6,213 nucleotides of DNA, taken from Sphingomonadales bacterium (GTDB lineage Bacteria; Pseudomonadota; Alphaproteobacteria; Sphingomonadales; Sphingomonadaceae). The notes beneath the pieces are model-generated. The model was given only the letters and a program-made list of their open reading frames with translations. It was not told the DNA's origin and did not search any database. Shown here piece by piece: positions 5,156 through 6,213 of this stretch. A program made the position numbers and the translations under genes. The DNA lies in NCBI GenBank assembly GCA_027486275.1, contig JAIXPM010000150.1, forward strand, positions 1-6,213. Reading direction: 5' to 3'. The first letter of the stretch is position 1. Each line of letters opens with the position of its first letter.

Positions 5156-6213
5156 ATGTCACTGCCAGCCGAACGCACACCGGTGATCATCGGCGTAGGC
5201 GAATTTCTCGATCGGCCCACCGATCCGGCCCTGGCGCTGGAGCCGCTGGCGCTGATGGAGGCAGCAGTGCGCGCCGCCGATCAGGACGCTGGCGGCGGTT
5301 TCCTGGATCGCATCGACAGCCTGGATGTGATCAACCTCGTTTCATGGCGCTATGACCGGGTCGCCGCCCGGCTGGCCGAGCGCTTGGGCATTGTCCCACC
5401 GCGTGCCGTCTATGCCGTGGTCGGCGGCGAGACGCCGACCACCAAGATCCACGAAGCCGCGCTGCGCATCATGAACGGCAACAGCGTGGTCGCCGTGATC
5501 ACCGGCGGCGAGGCGCAGAACGCCGTGGCCAAGGCCAAGGCTGCCGGCATCACCCTGCCGTGGACGCCGCCTTCGAAAACGCCGGAAAACCCGATCATCC
5601 CGTCGGAGCATGTGACGCCGCTGGGCATGCAGCATGGCATCTTCCAGCCGATCCACATCTATCCGTTGTATGAAAATGCCACGGTCGCCGCCTGGGGGCT
5701 GACGCCTGCACAAGCGCTCGCCGAAAGCGGCGCGGCGTACGAGCGGATCAGCGCGGTCGCCGCCACCAACCCCAATGCCTGGGGCCGCAAATCGTTCAGC
5801 GCCGATGAAATCACCACGGTTTCCGACGACAACCGCATGATCTGCTGGCCCTATACCAAGCGCATGGTGGCCAACAACAATGTCAACGCCGCCGCCGCCG
5901 TGCTGATGACCACGCTGGCCGCTGCCCGCGCGGCGGGCATCCCCGAAGACCGCATCATCCACGTCCACGGCGGCGCGTCGGCCGGCGAGCACATGGATTA
6001 TCTGAAGCGTGATCAATATGTGCACAGCTGCGCGCAGGATGCCGTGCTGGGCCAGGCCATGCGGATTGCACCCAATGGTTTTGACCGGGTCGAGCTGTAC
6101 AGCTGTTTCCCGACCGTGCCGAAAATGGCGCGGCGCACGCTGGGCCTTGGCCCCGATGTGCCGCTGTCGGTAATGGGCGGGCTCAGCTTCGCCGGCGCTG
6201 GGCTCAACTGCTA
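5156..6213 (+). CDS. Thiolase-superfamily protein, TLP1-like, lacking the usual catalytic cysteine (3' end outside window)
   Basis: 352 codons are visible with no stop. The protein resembles the group usually annotated 'acetyl-CoA acetyltransferase' in actinobacteria and sphingomonads, related to mycobacterial thiolase-like protein type 1. Features are the N-terminal RTPVIIGVGEF strand, the VVGGETPTTKIHEAAL helix (88-103), ITGGEAQNAV (115-124), AVAATNPNAWGRKSF (200-214), HVHGGASAGEH (269-279) and VMGGLSFAGAGLNC (339-352). In true thiolases the nucleophilic Cys lies at the start of the helix that aligns with GGETPTTK; here there is none. The only cysteines are 230, 292, 317 and 352. The GHP-type catalytic histidine motif is also replaced by GGLSFAGAG. 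Classic Claisen chemistry is therefore doubtful; binding of CoA esters or another acyl reaction is possible. The start ATG has AGGGGA six bases upstream. Relatives are roughly 480-500 residues, so about 130-150 are missing at the right edge. Confidence 0.85.
   Translation, partial: MSLPAERTPVIIGVGEFLDRPTDPALALEPLALMEAAVRAADQDAGGGFLDRIDSLDVINLVSWRYDRVAARLAERLGIVPPRAVYAVVGGETPTTKIHEAALRIMNGNSVVAVITGGEAQNAVAKAKAAGITLPWTPPSKTPENPIIPSEHVTPLGMQHGIFQPIHIYPLYENATVAAWGLTPAQALAESGAAYERISAVAATNPNAWGRKSFSADEITTVSDDNRMICWPYTKRMVANNNVNAAAAVLMTTLAAARAAGIPEDRIIHVHGGASAGEHMDYLKRDQYVHSCAQDAVLGQAMRIAPNGFDRVELYSCFPTVPKMARRTLGLGPDVPLSVMGGLSFAGAGLNC

Noticed and set aside
5342..6025. Open frame of 227 codons on the minus strand within the thiolase-like gene
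   Set aside because: The sequence is dominated by Gly/Arg/Asp repeats that mirror the plus-strand codons. The plus-strand frame carries clear family motifs and a ribosome binding site.

Overview
The window comes from a GC-rich bacterial chromosome, most likely an alphaproteobacterium. My best guess is the Sphingomonadales, inferred from the gene types (NodT-type efflux protein, 7TM-AraC regulator, sterol-desaturase-family protein, thiolase-like protein, phhA) and from base composition rather than from any marker gene. It holds eight protein-coding genes. Two run off the ends. No RNA gene, insertion sequence, CRISPR array or prophage feature is visible, and codon use looks uniform, so this reads as ordinary chromosome.

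Layout. The left end (1-437, minus) is the N-terminal third of a NodT-type outer-membrane efflux lipoprotein. Upstream of it, on the same strand, is an alpha/beta-hydrolase (555-1424). A short divergent region separates that from a small GlsB/YeaQ/YmgE-type membrane protein on the plus strand (1520-1783). The stop codon of that gene overlaps the stop codon of a convergent phenylalanine 4-monooxygenase gene (phhA, 1780-2607, minus).

Further upstream on the minus strand are a small secreted DUF2147-like protein (2679-3050), a sterol-desaturase/fatty-acid-hydroxylase family membrane di-iron protein (3081-3875), and a regulator with a seven-helix membrane domain fused to an AraC-type DNA-binding domain (3967-5028). 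Diverging from the regulator, a thiolase-superfamily gene lacking the usual nucleophilic cysteine starts at 5156 and runs off the right end.

How the genes may work together. The 7TM-AraC regulator, the desaturase-family enzyme and the DUF2147-like protein are co-directional with gaps of 91 and 30 bases. They may form a membrane or envelope lipid-modification unit in which a membrane-embedded sensor controls the enzyme; this is inference. phhA lies 71 bases further on. It has its own promoter-like TACAAT just before a GTG start without a Shine-Dalgarno sequence, so it may be transcribed separately as a leaderless message. The most unusual sequence signal is a perfect 8-bp inverted repeat around the ribosome binding site of the desaturase-family gene. 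In the mRNA it would fold part of the Shine-Dalgarno sequence and the first base of a UUG start codon into a stem.
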